Below are positions 9,165 through 18,141 of a stretch of DNA of 64,000 nt, in pieces. Position 1 is the first letter of the stretch; each line of letters begins with the position of its first letter. The stretch is from CAVPOO01 sp963707015 (GTDB lineage: Bacteria > Pseudomonadota > Gammaproteobacteria > Thiohalobacterales > Thiohalobacteraceae): contig CAVPOO010000016.1 in the NCBI GenBank assembly GCA_963707015.1, forward strand, positions 62,001-126,000, written 5' to 3'. Below the pieces are notes generated by a model. That model made no database searches. It was given only the letters and a program-made list of their open reading frames with translations, and was not told the DNA's origin. Both the position numbers and the translations under genes were made by a program.

Positions 9165-9959
9165 ATGCCCGAGCTTTCTGCACTGCTGTTCGACGTGGAC
9201 GGAACCCTCGCGGAGACCGAAGAGGTGCATCGCAGGGCCTTCAACCAGGCCTTTGCGCAGGCGGACCTGGACTGGAACTGGTCTCCGGCACTCTACGGAC
9301 AGCTGCTGGCCGTGACCGGCGGCAAGGAACGTATCCGCTACTACATCGACCGGTGGGGAGCAGCCTGCCCGGCGGTGGACGATCTGACGGCGTTCATCGC
9401 CGAGCTGCACCGGGACAAGACGCGCATCTACACACAGCTGGTCAGCACCGGCCAGATGCCGCTGCGTCCAGGCGTTCGGCGCTTGCTCGCGGAGGCACGT
9501 GCCGAAGGTCTGCGTCTTGCCATAGCGACCACCACCTCCCCCGAAAACGTCGTCGCCCTGCTGCGGGCAAGCCTGGCCCCGGATGCCGAATCCTGGTTCG
9601 AGGTGATCGGCGCCGGAGGCATCGTGTCGCGCAAGAAGCCGGCGCCGGATATTTATGAGTATACCCTGGCGCAATTATCGCTCTCTGCACAGGCATGCCT
9701 GGCGTTCGAGGATTCGGAAAACGGACTGCGGTCCGCGCGTGATGCCGCGGTGCCCACCGTGGTCACCGTGAGTGACTACACGCGAGAGCAGGATTTCTCG
9801 GATGCGCTACTGGTCGTGGACCACCTCGGAGAACCGGGCAAGCCGTTTTCCGTGATTTCCGGCGATGCCGGCAATTCCGAATTCGTGGATGTGGCAATGC
9901 TGCGACGTCTCCATCATGCGGCATTGCGCCGGGAATCTGTCCGACCCAGGGGTTCGTGA
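9165..9959 (+). CDS. cbbY: CbbY-like HAD-superfamily phosphatase
   Basis: 264 residues. All HAD motifs are present: DVDGT (nucleophile Asp and acid/base Asp), TTT (motif II), KKPAPD (motif III Lys) and FEDSENG (motif IV), with a helical cap between motifs I and II. It is closest to the CbbY / beta-phosphoglucomutase-like group. In autotrophs CbbY dephosphorylates xylulose-1,5-bisphosphate, an inhibitor of RuBisCO, but no cbb genes are in this window, so that role is not shown. The final residues (about ESVRPRGS) and the stop are encoded by the left end of a 167-bp repeat, so the native C-terminus has been replaced or extended. Confidence 0.85.
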   Translation: MPELSALLFDVDGTLAETEEVHRRAFNQAFAQADLDWNWSPALYGQLLAVTGGKERIRYYIDRWGAACPAVDDLTAFIAELHRDKTRIYTQLVSTGQMPLRPGVRRLLAEARAEGLRLAIATTTSPENVVALLRASLAPDAESWFEVIGAGGIVSRKKPAPDIYEYTLAQLSLSAQACLAFEDSENGLRSARDAAVPTVVTVSDYTREQDFSDALLVVDHLGEPGKPFSVISGDAGNSEFVDVAMLRRLHHAALRRESVRPRGS

Positions 9960-10096
9960 CGAGGCGGGCGCGAGAGTGAGCACAAGGCTTCACGATGTCC
10001 AGGCGCATCGTGTGCCCTGCGCAACAAGAAAGCGGGAAGCTGTGGGCCGCTCTCCCACCGCCGCAGTAGAATCAGCCTAAGTCCGACAGGCTCCTA
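9930..10096 (+). mobile_element. 167-bp MITE-like repeat, family 1, copy A
   Basis: Matches copies at 13851-14017 and 52296-52462 over the full 167 bases. The right end carries the terminal inverted repeat CCTAAGTCCGACAGGCTCCTA. The left end is a decayed version (about four mismatches, TA lost) buried in the 3' end of the cbbY-like gene. The interior has the shared segments GGGGTTCGTGACGAGG, GAGAAAGCGGGA-like and GGGCCGCTCTCCCACC. No reading frame for a transposase. Interpreted as a non-autonomous element. Confidence 0.8.
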
Positions 10097-10121
10097 AGTA
10101 CTCCCTGATAATGACGAATGT

Positions 10122-10208
10122 TATGGCCACGGAATCCACGGAAAAACACGGAAAGAGCGGACACGCATTAGAATTTTTTTCGTGTTCTTCCGTGGGTTCC
10201 GTGGCTAT
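10122..10208. repeat. Palindromic intergenic repeat, family 3, copy 1
   Basis: Begins TATGGCCACGGAATCCACGG, continues through two further ACGGAAA-type units and ends with the inverse, TTCCGTGGGTTCCGTGGCTA. The two arms can form a long hairpin. Near-identical copies lie at 31098-31176 and 57624-57700. It stands between family-1 copy A and the aminotransferase gene. Between 10209 and 10301 nothing else is seen except the GAGGGGAAC ribosome-binding site of the next gene. Confidence 0.85.
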
Positions 10209-10301
10209 AAATAAAAATACCGGCGCTCAGCCTGGTTTGTCAGCATCCGTCATTATCACGTTGAAAGCGTACTAGGGCCTGTTAACAGAGGGGAACCTGC
10301 C

Positions 10302-11474
10302 ATGGAGAGACACGCGCCGCGTCTGGCAAAACGCGCGACTGACATACAACCCTTTCATGTGATGGCCCTGCTGGCGCGTGCCCGCGCGCTCGAGGCGTCC
10401 GGCCGATCGATTGTTCACATGGAAATCGGCGAACCGGATTTCAAAACCGCCGAGCCAATCATTGCGGCAGGCAGGGCGGCGCTTGCCGCCGGGCATACCC
10501 ATTACACGCCCGCCGTTGGTCTGCCCCAGCTGCGCGAGGCCATAGCCGACTACTACCACCGTCGCTACGGCGTCAACATTGATGCCGATCGAATCATCGT
10601 CACGCCAGGCGCGTCCGGTGCGCTGCTGCTCGCCGTGGCGGCGCTCGTTGATCGGGGTCAGGAAGTCCTCATGGCAGACCCCGGCTATCCCTGCAACCGG
10701 AATTTCGTACGCCTGGTCGAGGGGCGGACCCGGCTGGTCGCAACGGATGCGGCCAGCAACTACCAGCTTTATGCCGAGCATGCCGCGGACCACTGGGGAG
10801 ACGCCACTGTGGCAGCGCTGGTCGCATCCCCGGCAAATCCCACCGGATCGATGCTCAGCCAGGTGCAGCTCGGTGCACTCTACGAGCTTGCCGTACAGCA
10901 GCGCGGAACGCTGATTGTGGATGAGATCTACCATGGACTCACCTATGGGATTGAGGCAGACACCGCGCTGTCCATTTCCGATGACATATTCGTGATCAAC
11001 AGTTTTTCCAAGTATTTCGGCATGACCGGCTGGCGACTCGGCTGGATGGTGGCCCCGCGTGATTATGTGCCTGCGCTCGACCGTCTGGCGCAGAACCTGT
11101 TTCTGGCCGCCCCAACGCCGGCGCAGTGGGCAGCGTTGGCGGCATTCACGCCGGAAACCATGGCGATTCTCGAATCACGAAGAGAGGCCTTCCGCGAACG
11201 GCGTGATTTCCTGCTGCCGGCGCTGCGCGATATCGGCTTCGCTATTCCCGTCACCCCGCAAGGCGCCTTCTACCTGTATGCCGACTGCAGCCGGTTTACC
11301 GATGACAGTTTCGGCTTTTCACGCGAGCTGCTGGAACGGGCCGGTGTCGCCATTACGCCCGGTATCGATTTTGGCGACTATCGGGCCGAGCGGCACGTGC
11401 GGTTTGCCTACACGACGTCGCTCGAACAGTTACGCGACGGCGTCGAGCGAATCCGCCAGTTCCTGTCGGCGTAA
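10302..11474 (+). CDS. PLP-dependent aminotransferase (class I/II, fold type I)
   Basis: 390 residues from ATG 10302, preceded by GAGGGGAAC. The N-terminal MEIGEPDF, the SPANPTGS segment, the IVDEIYHGLTYG stretch and SFSKYFGMTGWRLGW are the family landmarks; Lys237 in SFSKYF is the expected PLP Schiff-base residue. A late Arg in ERHVRFAYTTS would bind the substrate carboxylate. It resembles AspC/AlaA-like transaminases of the If subfamily; the amino donor cannot be told from sequence alone. It stands alone on the plus strand, between repeat copies on both sides, with a convergent cysZ downstream. Confidence 0.9.
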   Translation: MERHAPRLAKRATDIQPFHVMALLARARALEASGRSIVHMEIGEPDFKTAEPIIAAGRAALAAGHTHYTPAVGLPQLREAIADYYHRRYGVNIDADRIIVTPGASGALLLAVAALVDRGQEVLMADPGYPCNRNFVRLVEGRTRLVATDAASNYQLYAEHAADHWGDATVAALVASPANPTGSMLSQVQLGALYELAVQQRGTLIVDEIYHGLTYGIEADTALSISDDIFVINSFSKYFGMTGWRLGWMVAPRDYVPALDRLAQNLFLAAPTPAQWAALAAFTPETMAILESRREAFRERRDFLLPALRDIGFAIPVTPQGAFYLYADCSRFTDDSFGFSRELLERAGVAITPGIDFGDYRAERHVRFAYTTSLEQLRDGVERIRQFLSA

Positions 11475-11483
11475 ACGCCCTGG

Positions 11484-11603
11484 CCCGCATTTCTCACCGG
11501 GCAGCGATAGAGTCACATAATGCACTGAGGTAAAGAACAGAGTGCGGATCAGTAAAAAGACAGTGTGTAATCAGGCAATGCCTATCCCGGTGAGAAATGC
11601 GGG
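11484..11603 (+). mobile_element. 120-bp CTAG-flanked MITE, family 2, copy 1
   Basis: Terminal inverted repeats CCCGCATTTCTCACCGGG and CCCGGTGAGAAATGCGGG bound a 120-bp unit matching 52464-52582 and, inverted, 46580-46699. The right flank is CTAG (11604-11607), the left flank CTGG, a decayed duplicate. It fills the space between the aminotransferase and the convergent cysZ. No coding capacity. Confidence 0.88.
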
Positions 11604-12344
11604 CTAGCTCTCGCCGGTGTCGCGCAGTTCCCTGACCCACAGCGAGGTAGCGCCGGCAACGGCCACCGGCATGGCGACGAAGTTCACCACGGGAATTAGC
11701 GTGAAGAGCAAGGTGGTAGCGCCAAAGCCGAGCGACAGCATCCGCCTGCGCCGCAGCCGGGCACGTTGCGCGGCGAAGAACAGGTGATGGTTACCCATAG
11801 GATAATCGCAGTATTCGAGTGCGAACATCCAGGCGCTGAACAGCCCCCAGAGAACGGGGGCTGCCAGATTGACCCCCGGGATCAGGAACAGGATGCCGAA
11901 GGGGATCGCCCAGAGGATGAAATACAGCAGTTTGCGCACCTCGGACAGGACCGACGGAACAATATCCTTGACCAGAGTCTTCCAGTCACCACTGTCGGCG
12001 ATGGGCTGGCCCGTCAGATGGCGTTCGACGGCTTCGGCGAGCAAGCCGTTGAAAGGCGCCGCAATGAGGTTGGCCAGCAAGGTAAAGCCATAGAAGACGA
12101 TCAGCACCACCGTGACCGCGAAGAGCGGCAAGAGCAGATACTGCAACCAGGCCAGCCAGCCGGGCAAAAAGCCCAGCAGTTTATCCAGCAGTATCTGGTA
12201 CCAGTGCATGGCCTGGTAGATCAGGCCGCCGAAGACCGCGATGTTCACGATCAGGGGCACCATCACGTAACGCCGCAGACCCGGCTGCCGGATGATCTTC
12301 AGTCCGGCGAGGAGATGCCGGGCACCGGAGAACAGGTCTTTCAT
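11604..12344 (-). CDS. cysZ: CysZ / EI24-family membrane protein
   Basis: 246 residues from ATG 12344 (MKDLFSGARHLLAGLK). It is strongly hydrophobic with the CysZ layout: an N-terminal amphipathic segment, long helices around PLIVNIAVFGGLIYQAM and LLLPLFAVTVVLIVFYGFTLLANLIAAPFNGLLAE, and a re-entrant GVNLAAPVLWGLFSAWMFALEYCDYP region. CysZ mediates sulfate uptake in E. coli; many homologues outside cys operons have untested function. No other cys gene lies here. The stop codon is the TAG of the CTAG flank of the adjacent MITE. Confidence 0.87.
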   Translation of the reverse strand: MKDLFSGARHLLAGLKIIRQPGLRRYVMVPLIVNIAVFGGLIYQAMHWYQILLDKLLGFLPGWLAWLQYLLLPLFAVTVVLIVFYGFTLLANLIAAPFNGLLAEAVERHLTGQPIADSGDWKTLVKDIVPSVLSEVRKLLYFILWAIPFGILFLIPGVNLAAPVLWGLFSAWMFALEYCDYPMGNHHLFFAAQRARLRRRRMLSLGFGATTLLFTLIPVVNFVAMPVAVAGATSLWVRELRDTGES

Positions 12345-12464
12345 AGGCAGGCTTCTTCCATCTGATCCGTATTCCTCGCTGCAGGGTCGCAAACGCCACA
12401 GAAGAATTCAATCATGCGGCATTGCACCGGGGGCACGGGGAAAGCCCCCGGCGCGCCAGGCAGC

Positions 12465-13769
12465 TCAGCGCTGCTCCGACATGCCGCCCTGGCGTGCCAG
12501 CAGGGCGGCACCGTAGGCCGCCTCCTGGTGCCTCGCCTGGACAAGCGCGGTGCCTAACAGTCGCCGGCGAATCTCTGTCCAGGCCGGATTGCGGGCGCCA
12601 CCGCCGACGGTAAACACCCGGCAGGGATAGGGCGCTCCCAGCGATTCCAGCAGCCGGTAACCACGTCGTTCGATGCGGGCGATGCCCTCGAGCAGACCCT
12701 GCAGAAACCGCCGGTCGTCGCGAGGACGGGGGGTCAGTTTCGGGGGCAAATCCGGGTCATTGACCGGGAAACGCTCGCCGGGCGCCGCCAGCGGGTAGTA
12801 CTCGAGACAGGTGCGTCGCGTCGTGTCCAGTTGCTGGCTCAGCCTCGCGAGTGTCTGACTGTCGAAATAACGCTGCAGAACCGCGCCGCCGGTATTGGAT
12901 GCACCACCGACGAGCCATGAGTCACCCAGACGATGACTGTAGACGCCGTACGCGGGTGCGAACACCGGTTCAGGCGCGCGAACCTTGAGTACCAGCGTAC
13001 TGCCTAGCGACGTCACCGCATCACCGGCCTGGTGGGCCCCGGCTCCGATGAGGCCGGCCGTGCTGTCCGTCGTGCCGGCCACCACCCTGACGCCCGGGGG
13101 CATACGCCAGCGTCTCGCATGCACAGGCAGGAGGTGGCCGACGGGCGTTCCTGCCGCAACCACATCCGGAAACAGGTGCCGAGGAATGCCGAGTCGCGCG
13201 AGCCACTCGGGCCAGATCCGCTGAACGGCATCGTAGCCGAGTTTCAGGGCGTGGTTTTCGTCGCTAATGCCAATCCGTCCACTGAGACGGGCAAGAATCC
13301 AGTCCGCCTGGTGTAACAGATAGCGAAAGCGGTCCGGCGGCAATTGCTCCCGGAAATAGAGCAGCTTCGCGAGACTGGAACCGGGCCCCTGTACGCCGGT
13401 CCCCGTCGGCGCCAGCGCCGCGATCCTGTCGGACTGAGCCTGCGCCCGGCTGTCGTTGTACATCAGCGCCGGTGCCAGGGCCCGGCCCGCCCCGTCGCAG
13501 GGCAGCACGGTCCCCGAGGTGCCATCCACGGCGATGGCGCGCAGCGTCTCGAATGATGCGCCGTGCCCGAGCCGGCACAGCAGGCGGTCCAGCGCCGCCC
13601 ACCAGGTGTCGGCATGCTGCTCGACACGGGCTCCTTCCCGGGTGGGACCGGGGAGATCGATCCGCGCGGACAGCTGCTCTGATCCCTGGAGATCGATCAG
13701 GACCGCCCGGATGCCCGAGGTACCAAGATCAATCCCGAGAAAGCAGTCTCCCATATCATCGCGCTGCAT
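12465..13769 (-). CDS. FGGY-family carbohydrate kinase
   Basis: 434 residues from ATG 13769 (ATG 13754, giving MGDCFLGID, is an equally good start; neither has a clear ribosome-binding site). The N-terminal phosphate loop GIDLGTSGIRAVLID, AVDGTSGT and ADWILARLSG identify the first FGGY domain. DSTAGLIGAGAHQAGDAVTSLGST and TVGGGARNPAWTEIRRRLLG identify the second, ATP-binding, domain. It phosphorylates a sugar or polyol; the short length is nearer to bacterial and plant D-ribulokinase/xylulokinase-like kinases than to glycerol kinase. No transporter or isomerase accompanies it, so the substrate is open. Confidence 0.85.
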   Translation of the reverse strand: MQRDDMGDCFLGIDLGTSGIRAVLIDLQGSEQLSARIDLPGPTREGARVEQHADTWWAALDRLLCRLGHGASFETLRAIAVDGTSGTVLPCDGAGRALAPALMYNDSRAQAQSDRIAALAPTGTGVQGPGSSLAKLLYFREQLPPDRFRYLLHQADWILARLSGRIGISDENHALKLGYDAVQRIWPEWLARLGIPRHLFPDVVAAGTPVGHLLPVHARRWRMPPGVRVVAGTTDSTAGLIGAGAHQAGDAVTSLGSTLVLKVRAPEPVFAPAYGVYSHRLGDSWLVGGASNTGGAVLQRYFDSQTLARLSQQLDTTRRTCLEYYPLAAPGERFPVNDPDLPPKLTPRPRDDRRFLQGLLEGIARIERRGYRLLESLGAPYPCRVFTVGGGARNPAWTEIRRRLLGTALVQARHQEAAYGAALLARQGGMSEQR

Positions 13770-13850
13770 CTATACGAATGAATTAATATATATCAGAAAG
13801 ATAGAATACATTATTAATCTGCTTTGCAAAGACTGCCTGCGCGCCGGTGT
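13770..13850. promoter_or_regulatory. AT-rich segment upstream of the FGGY kinase
   Basis: Positions 13771-13830 are AT-rich with several TATAT/ATTAAT runs, sharply unlike the flanking DNA. Being directly upstream of the minus-strand kinase, it is a likely promoter region. No exact hexamers are assigned. The family-1 repeat copy B begins at 13851. Confidence 0.35.
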
Positions 13851-14017
13851 TAGGAGCCTGTCGGACTTAGGGGTTCGTGACGAGGCAGGTGGGAGAGTGA
13901 GTCCAAAGCATCACGATTTCGAGGCGCATAGTGGGCCCTACGCAACGAGAAAGCGGGAGGCTTTGGGCCGCTCTCCCACCGCCGCAGTAGAATCAGCCTA
14001 AGTCCGACAGGCTCCTA
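13851..14017 (+). mobile_element. 167-bp MITE-like repeat, family 1, copy B (best preserved)
   Basis: Ends are TAGGAGCCTGTCGGACTTAG and its exact inverse, so the terminal inverted repeat is about 20 bp and the element starts and ends with TA. Same orientation as copy A; copy C (52296-52462) is inverted. It separates the FGGY kinase from queF. No transposase is encoded. Confidence 0.85.
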
Positions 14018-14037
14018 GGATCGCGCGTTCTCGGGTT

Positions 14038-14427
14038 TCAGGGTAAATCGACCGGGCGGGCCGGCGTCCAGTCGGGATGCCGGTGTTCCGCAATAACCTG
14101 TGTATAGATCCCGCCGCGCACGTTGAATTCGGCGTTCACCCGCATGAAACGCGGAGCACAGGCAGCCACCAGGTCATTCAGGATGCGGTTGGTCACGGCC
14201 TCATGGAATGCGCCTTCCTCGCGGAATGACCAGATGTAGAGCTTGAGTGACTTGAGTTCGATACACCGCGCGTCGGGAACATAGGCCAGGTGGAGAGTGG
14301 CAAAGTCCGGCTGTCCGGTCTTGGGGCACAGACAGGTAAACTCCGGAATCCGGATCCGGATGGTGTAGTCGCGTTCCGGGTTCGGGTTGGGAAAGGTCTC
14401 GAGATCCTTGCTGGGACGGGTGCTCAT
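14038..14427 (-). CDS. queF: NADPH-dependent 7-cyano-7-deazaguanine reductase (type I)
   Basis: 129 residues from ATG 14427, the usual length of unimodular QueF. It reduces preQ0 to preQ1 in queuosine synthesis. The active-site Cys34 lies in FTCLCPKTGQPDF. The substrate-binding segment ELKSLKLYIWSFREEGAFHE (Glu-Leu-Lys-Ser-Leu-Lys-Leu-Tyr) is clear, as is FNVRGGIYT near the end. The gene diverges from smc with 127 bases between starts. Its stop is 20 bases from family-1 copy B. Confidence 0.95.
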   Translation of the reverse strand: MSTRPSKDLETFPNPNPERDYTIRIRIPEFTCLCPKTGQPDFATLHLAYVPDARCIELKSLKLYIWSFREEGAFHEAVTNRILNDLVAACAPRFMRVNAEFNVRGGIYTQVIAEHRHPDWTPARPVDLP

Positions 14428-14554
14428 CCAGGAGAAGATACTCGATGCCGGGCCGGCTGGACAACTCGGACGATGCCGGGGGTGCCTACCCTGCAACACA
14501 ATATTGTGGAGAAAGGTTGTATCGGACAGCCTCTATCTTGTATCTTCGCGGTCC

Positions 14555-17500
14555 ATGCGGTTGCACAAGATCAAACTGGCGGGCTTCAAGTCGTTCGTCG
14601 ACCCCACATCGATCTATCTGCCCAGCAATCTAGTTGGCATTGTCGGGCCAAACGGCTGCGGTAAATCCAACGTCATCGATGCTGTCCGCTGGGTCATGGG
14701 TGAGAGCTCGGCCAAGCACCTGCGCGGTGACTCCATGGCGGATGTCATCTTCAACGGCTCCAACACCCGCAAACCGGTCGGGCATGCCAACATCGAACTC
14801 GTTTTCGACAACACCGATGGCACTATTGGCGGCCAGTACGCCCAGTACAACCAGATCGGGATCAAGCGTCAGGTCTCGCGTGACGGGCAGTCCCACTATT
14901 TCCTGAATGGCTCGCGTTGCCGGCGGCGTGATATCACCGATATCTTCCTCGGAACGGGCCTGGGACCGCGCAGCTATTCGATCATTGAACAGGGGATGAT
15001 TTCCCGGCTGATCGAGGCGAAACCCGAGGACCTGCGCATGTTCCTCGAAGAGGCGGCGGGCATTTCCAAGTACAAAGAGCGTCGGCGCGAGACGGAAAAC
15101 CGTATCCGGCATACCATGGAGAATCTCGACCGCCTCAGCGATCTGCGCGACGAGATTGAAAAACAGCTGGACAAGCTGAAACGACAGGCGCGTACCGCCG
15201 AGCGTTACAAGGAGCTCAAGGAACAGGAACGGCGCCTCAAGGCAGAGCTGCTCATGCTTCGCTACCAGACCCTGGAGACCGACGCGCAGGAAAGTGAACG
15301 TGCGATCGCCGCCCAGGAAAACGCACTTCAGGCAGCAGTCTCGGAACTGCGAGCACTCGAAGCAGCGATGGAAAAATCCAGGGAACTGCTGACGGAGACC
15401 AATGATAGCTTCAACCAGGTCCAGGGCAGGTTCTATGGCCTGGGTGCGGAGATTGCGCGTGTCGAACAGGGCATCCAGCACGCCAGGGATACCCGCCAGC
15501 GCCAGGAGCAGGAACTGCACGAAGCCGAGGAGGCGTGGGGCGAGATTGGCACACACATCCGGGTTGACGCGCAGCGCCAGGAGGAACTGGCCGCAGAGCT
15601 GGCCGCCAAGGAACCCGAGCTCATTGAACGCCAGGGCAGTGCCGAGCAGTCCAAAGCCACCCTGCATGAGGCGGAAGCCACCATGGAGCACTGGCGGGCC
15701 GAATGGGAGGCGTTCAATGCACGCGCGAATTCCCAGGCGCAGGCGGCCGAGGTGGAGCGGACTCGCATCGATCATCTCGACCGGCATCTCAACCAGTTAC
15801 AGGACCGCCTGGAGCGGATCGAGGCGGAGCGTGAGGCACTCAGCAGCGCAAAACTCGAGCATGAGATCGAGACGCTGACGCAAGAGGAACGCAACCGTGA
15901 CGAGGCGGCCACAGCGCTGCAGTCAGAACTCGATAGCCTCGTCTCCCGCATCAGCGAATTGCGCGAACAGCTACGTAACCGGACAGCGGAACTGGATGAG
16001 GCCCGCCGCCGTCACCAGGATCTGCGCGGTCAGCTGGTATCGCTGCAAGCCTTGCAGCAGGCGGCACTGGGTGCATCCAGTGAAGGCGTCCGGCAGTGGC
16101 TGGAATCTCAGTCGTTGCAGGACGGACCGCGCCTCGCCCAGCAGCTCAAAGTCGAGTCAGGATGGGAGCAGGCCGTTGAGACGGTCCTCGGCGCCTATCT
16201 CGAAGCCGTCTGTGTGGACGGCCTCGATGCACTCGCAGCCGGGCTCAATAGGCTGGAAGAGGGTGCGTTGACGCTGGTGAGCCGCGCGGAGCTTGGCAGG
16301 GCCGAGCAACGCGGTGAGCTCAGACCCTTGCAGGAACTGGTCGAGGCACCCTGCGACCTGCTCAGTGTGCTCGGTGGCGTCTATGTCGCGGACAGCCTCG
16401 GCACGGCCCTGGCACAGCGCCACCAGCTGGCGCCGCATGAGTCACTGATTACGCAGGAAGGGCTCTGGCTCGGTGCGGGCTGGCTCAGGGTCAACCGGGT
16501 GGCGGATGCGAAGGCCGGGGTACTGGCGCGTGAAACCGAGATCAAGCGGCTGGCAGACGAGCTTGACGCGGTCACTGACAGCCTGCAGGCGCAGCAGGCA
16601 ACACTGGAGACGGCGCGTGCGGATCTGCAGGCGGAGGAGTCGCGTCGCGATGAACTTCAGGCCAACGTCAACCGGGCACACCGCGAATTCAGTGAAGTCC
16701 GGGCACAGCTGAGTGCCCTGCGTCTGCGCCTGGAGCATGTCCAGGCACGTCGTGACGCGCTCGCCAAAGAATCCGCGGAGATGCAGGAGCAGCGCAGCCG
16801 CGAGACCGATGAACTTGCCGCGGCCCGGGCGACCTTGACCGAAACACTCGCGTTGATGGAAACCCTGGCGGATGAACGTGAAGCGCGGACCGGTGAGCGC
16901 GATCGATTGCGCGAGGCACTGGAATCGGCCCGCAGCAGGTCTCAGACCGACCGGGAACAGGCCCACGCGCTGGCGATCCAGATCGAAGCCATGCGCACGG
17001 CACGCAGTAGCACCCTGCAGAATCTGGAGCGCATGCGCAGCCAGCAGTCCCACCTGGAGCAGCGACGCAACGCCTTGCGCACAGCACTGTCAGACAATGA
17101 GGCACCCCTGCAGGCACAGGAGACAGAGCTGGAAGGCCTGCTTGCACGACGCTCGGCAATCGAGGCTGACCTGATGAATGCGCGCCGCCAACTGGAGAGT
17201 GTCGAGCATGACATGCGCGAGCAGGAGCATTCCCGCAGCACGCGGGAACATGCGATAGAGGGGCTGCGCGATGAATCCAGCCGCATCCAGATTGCCGCGC
17301 AGGAGGTCAAGGTCCGCCGCCAGACACTCCTCGAGCAGATCGGCGAGACCGGCTTTGTGCTGGAAACCCTGCGCGAAGAGCTGGCAGCGGAGGCCGATAT
17401 CGACCAGTGGGCGGCGGAGATCGAGCGGCTTGAGCAACGCATCAGCCGCCTTGGGCCGATCAATCTTGCGGCTATCGACGAGTTCGAGGAGCAGTCGGAA

Positions 17501-18067
17501 CGCAAGCGCTATCTTGACGCGCAGAACGCTGATCTGACTGAGGCACTGGAGACCCTGCAGAACGCCATTCGCAAGATCGACCGTGAAACCCGTAGTCGGT
17601 TCAAGGATACTTACGAGCGGGTCAACGCCGGGTTTGGCCGCATGTTCCCGCGGCTGTTTGGCGGGGGACATGCGGTGCTCGAGATGACGGGTGAGGATCT
17701 GCTCGATACGGGTGTTACCGTCATGGCAAGGCCGCCGGGCAAGCGCAACAGCAGTATCCATCTGCTCTCCGGGGGCGAGAAGGCACTCACCGCGGTTGCG
17801 CTGGTGTTTGCAATTTTTGAGCTGAATCCTTCGCCGTTCTGCATGCTTGACGAGGTCGACGCGCCGCTTGATGATGCAAATGTGGGTCGCTTCTGCGATC
17901 TGGTGCGGGAGATGTCGGAACGGGTGCAGTTCATCTTCATCACGCATAACAAGGTCACCATGGATCTGGCAACCCAGCTCAATGGTGTTACCATGCACGA
18001 GGCGGGTGTGTCGCGACTCGTTTCGGTGGACATCGACGAGGCGGCACAGCTGGCAGCCACGGCCTAG
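14555..18067 (+). CDS. smc: Chromosome segregation ATPase SMC
   Basis: 1170 residues from ATG 14555 (MRLHKIKLAGFKSFVDP); reading further upstream into the queF-side region is not native. Walker A GPNGCGKSN, a long coiled coil with regular heptads, a hinge at about residues 510-650 (DGPRLAQQL to LGAGWLRV), a second coiled coil, then the ABC signature LLSGGEKALTAVAL and Walker B FCMLDEVDAPLDD. SMC dimers with ScpA/ScpB load at ParB sites and juxtapose chromosome arms. The gene heads an smc-zipA-ligA order conserved in Pseudomonas-like gammaproteobacteria. Confidence 0.97.
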   Translation: MRLHKIKLAGFKSFVDPTSIYLPSNLVGIVGPNGCGKSNVIDAVRWVMGESSAKHLRGDSMADVIFNGSNTRKPVGHANIELVFDNTDGTIGGQYAQYNQIGIKRQVSRDGQSHYFLNGSRCRRRDITDIFLGTGLGPRSYSIIEQGMISRLIEAKPEDLRMFLEEAAGISKYKERRRETENRIRHTMENLDRLSDLRDEIEKQLDKLKRQARTAERYKELKEQERRLKAELLMLRYQTLETDAQESERAIAAQENALQAAVSELRALEAAMEKSRELLTETNDSFNQVQGRFYGLGAEIARVEQGIQHARDTRQRQEQELHEAEEAWGEIGTHIRVDAQRQEELAAELAAKEPELIERQGSAEQSKATLHEAEATMEHWRAEWEAFNARANSQAQAAEVERTRIDHLDRHLNQLQDRLERIEAEREALSSAKLEHEIETLTQEERNRDEAATALQSELDSLVSRISELREQLRNRTAELDEARRRHQDLRGQLVSLQALQQAALGASSEGVRQWLESQSLQDGPRLAQQLKVESGWEQAVETVLGAYLEAVCVDGLDALAAGLNRLEEGALTLVSRAELGRAEQRGELRPLQELVEAPCDLLSVLGGVYVADSLGTALAQRHQLAPHESLITQEGLWLGAGWLRVNRVADAKAGVLARETEIKRLADELDAVTDSLQAQQATLETARADLQAEESRRDELQANVNRAHREFSEVRAQLSALRLRLEHVQARRDALAKESAEMQEQRSRETDELAAARATLTETLALMETLADEREARTGERDRLREALESARSRSQTDREQAHALAIQIEAMRTARSSTLQNLERMRSQQSHLEQRRNALRTALSDNEAPLQAQETELEGLLARRSAIEADLMNARRQLESVEHDMREQEHSRSTREHAIEGLRDESSRIQIAAQEVKVRRQTLLEQIGETGFVLETLREELAAEADIDQWAAEIERLEQRISRLGPINLAAIDEFEEQSERKRYLDAQNADLTEALETLQNAIRKIDRETRSRFKDTYERVNAGFGRMFPRLFGGGHAVLEMTGEDLLDTGVTVMARPPGKRNSSIHLLSGGEKALTAVALVFAIFELNPSPFCMLDEVDAPLDDANVGRFCDLVREMSERVQFIFITHNKVTMDLATQLNGVTMHEAGVSRLVSVDIDEAAQLAATA

Positions 18068-18141
18068 CTGCCGGCGACCGCAGACTCGACATAATTTCGG
18101 TATCAGTAAAGGACAAGCTGGCGTTTCCTCGAGAAGCTATC

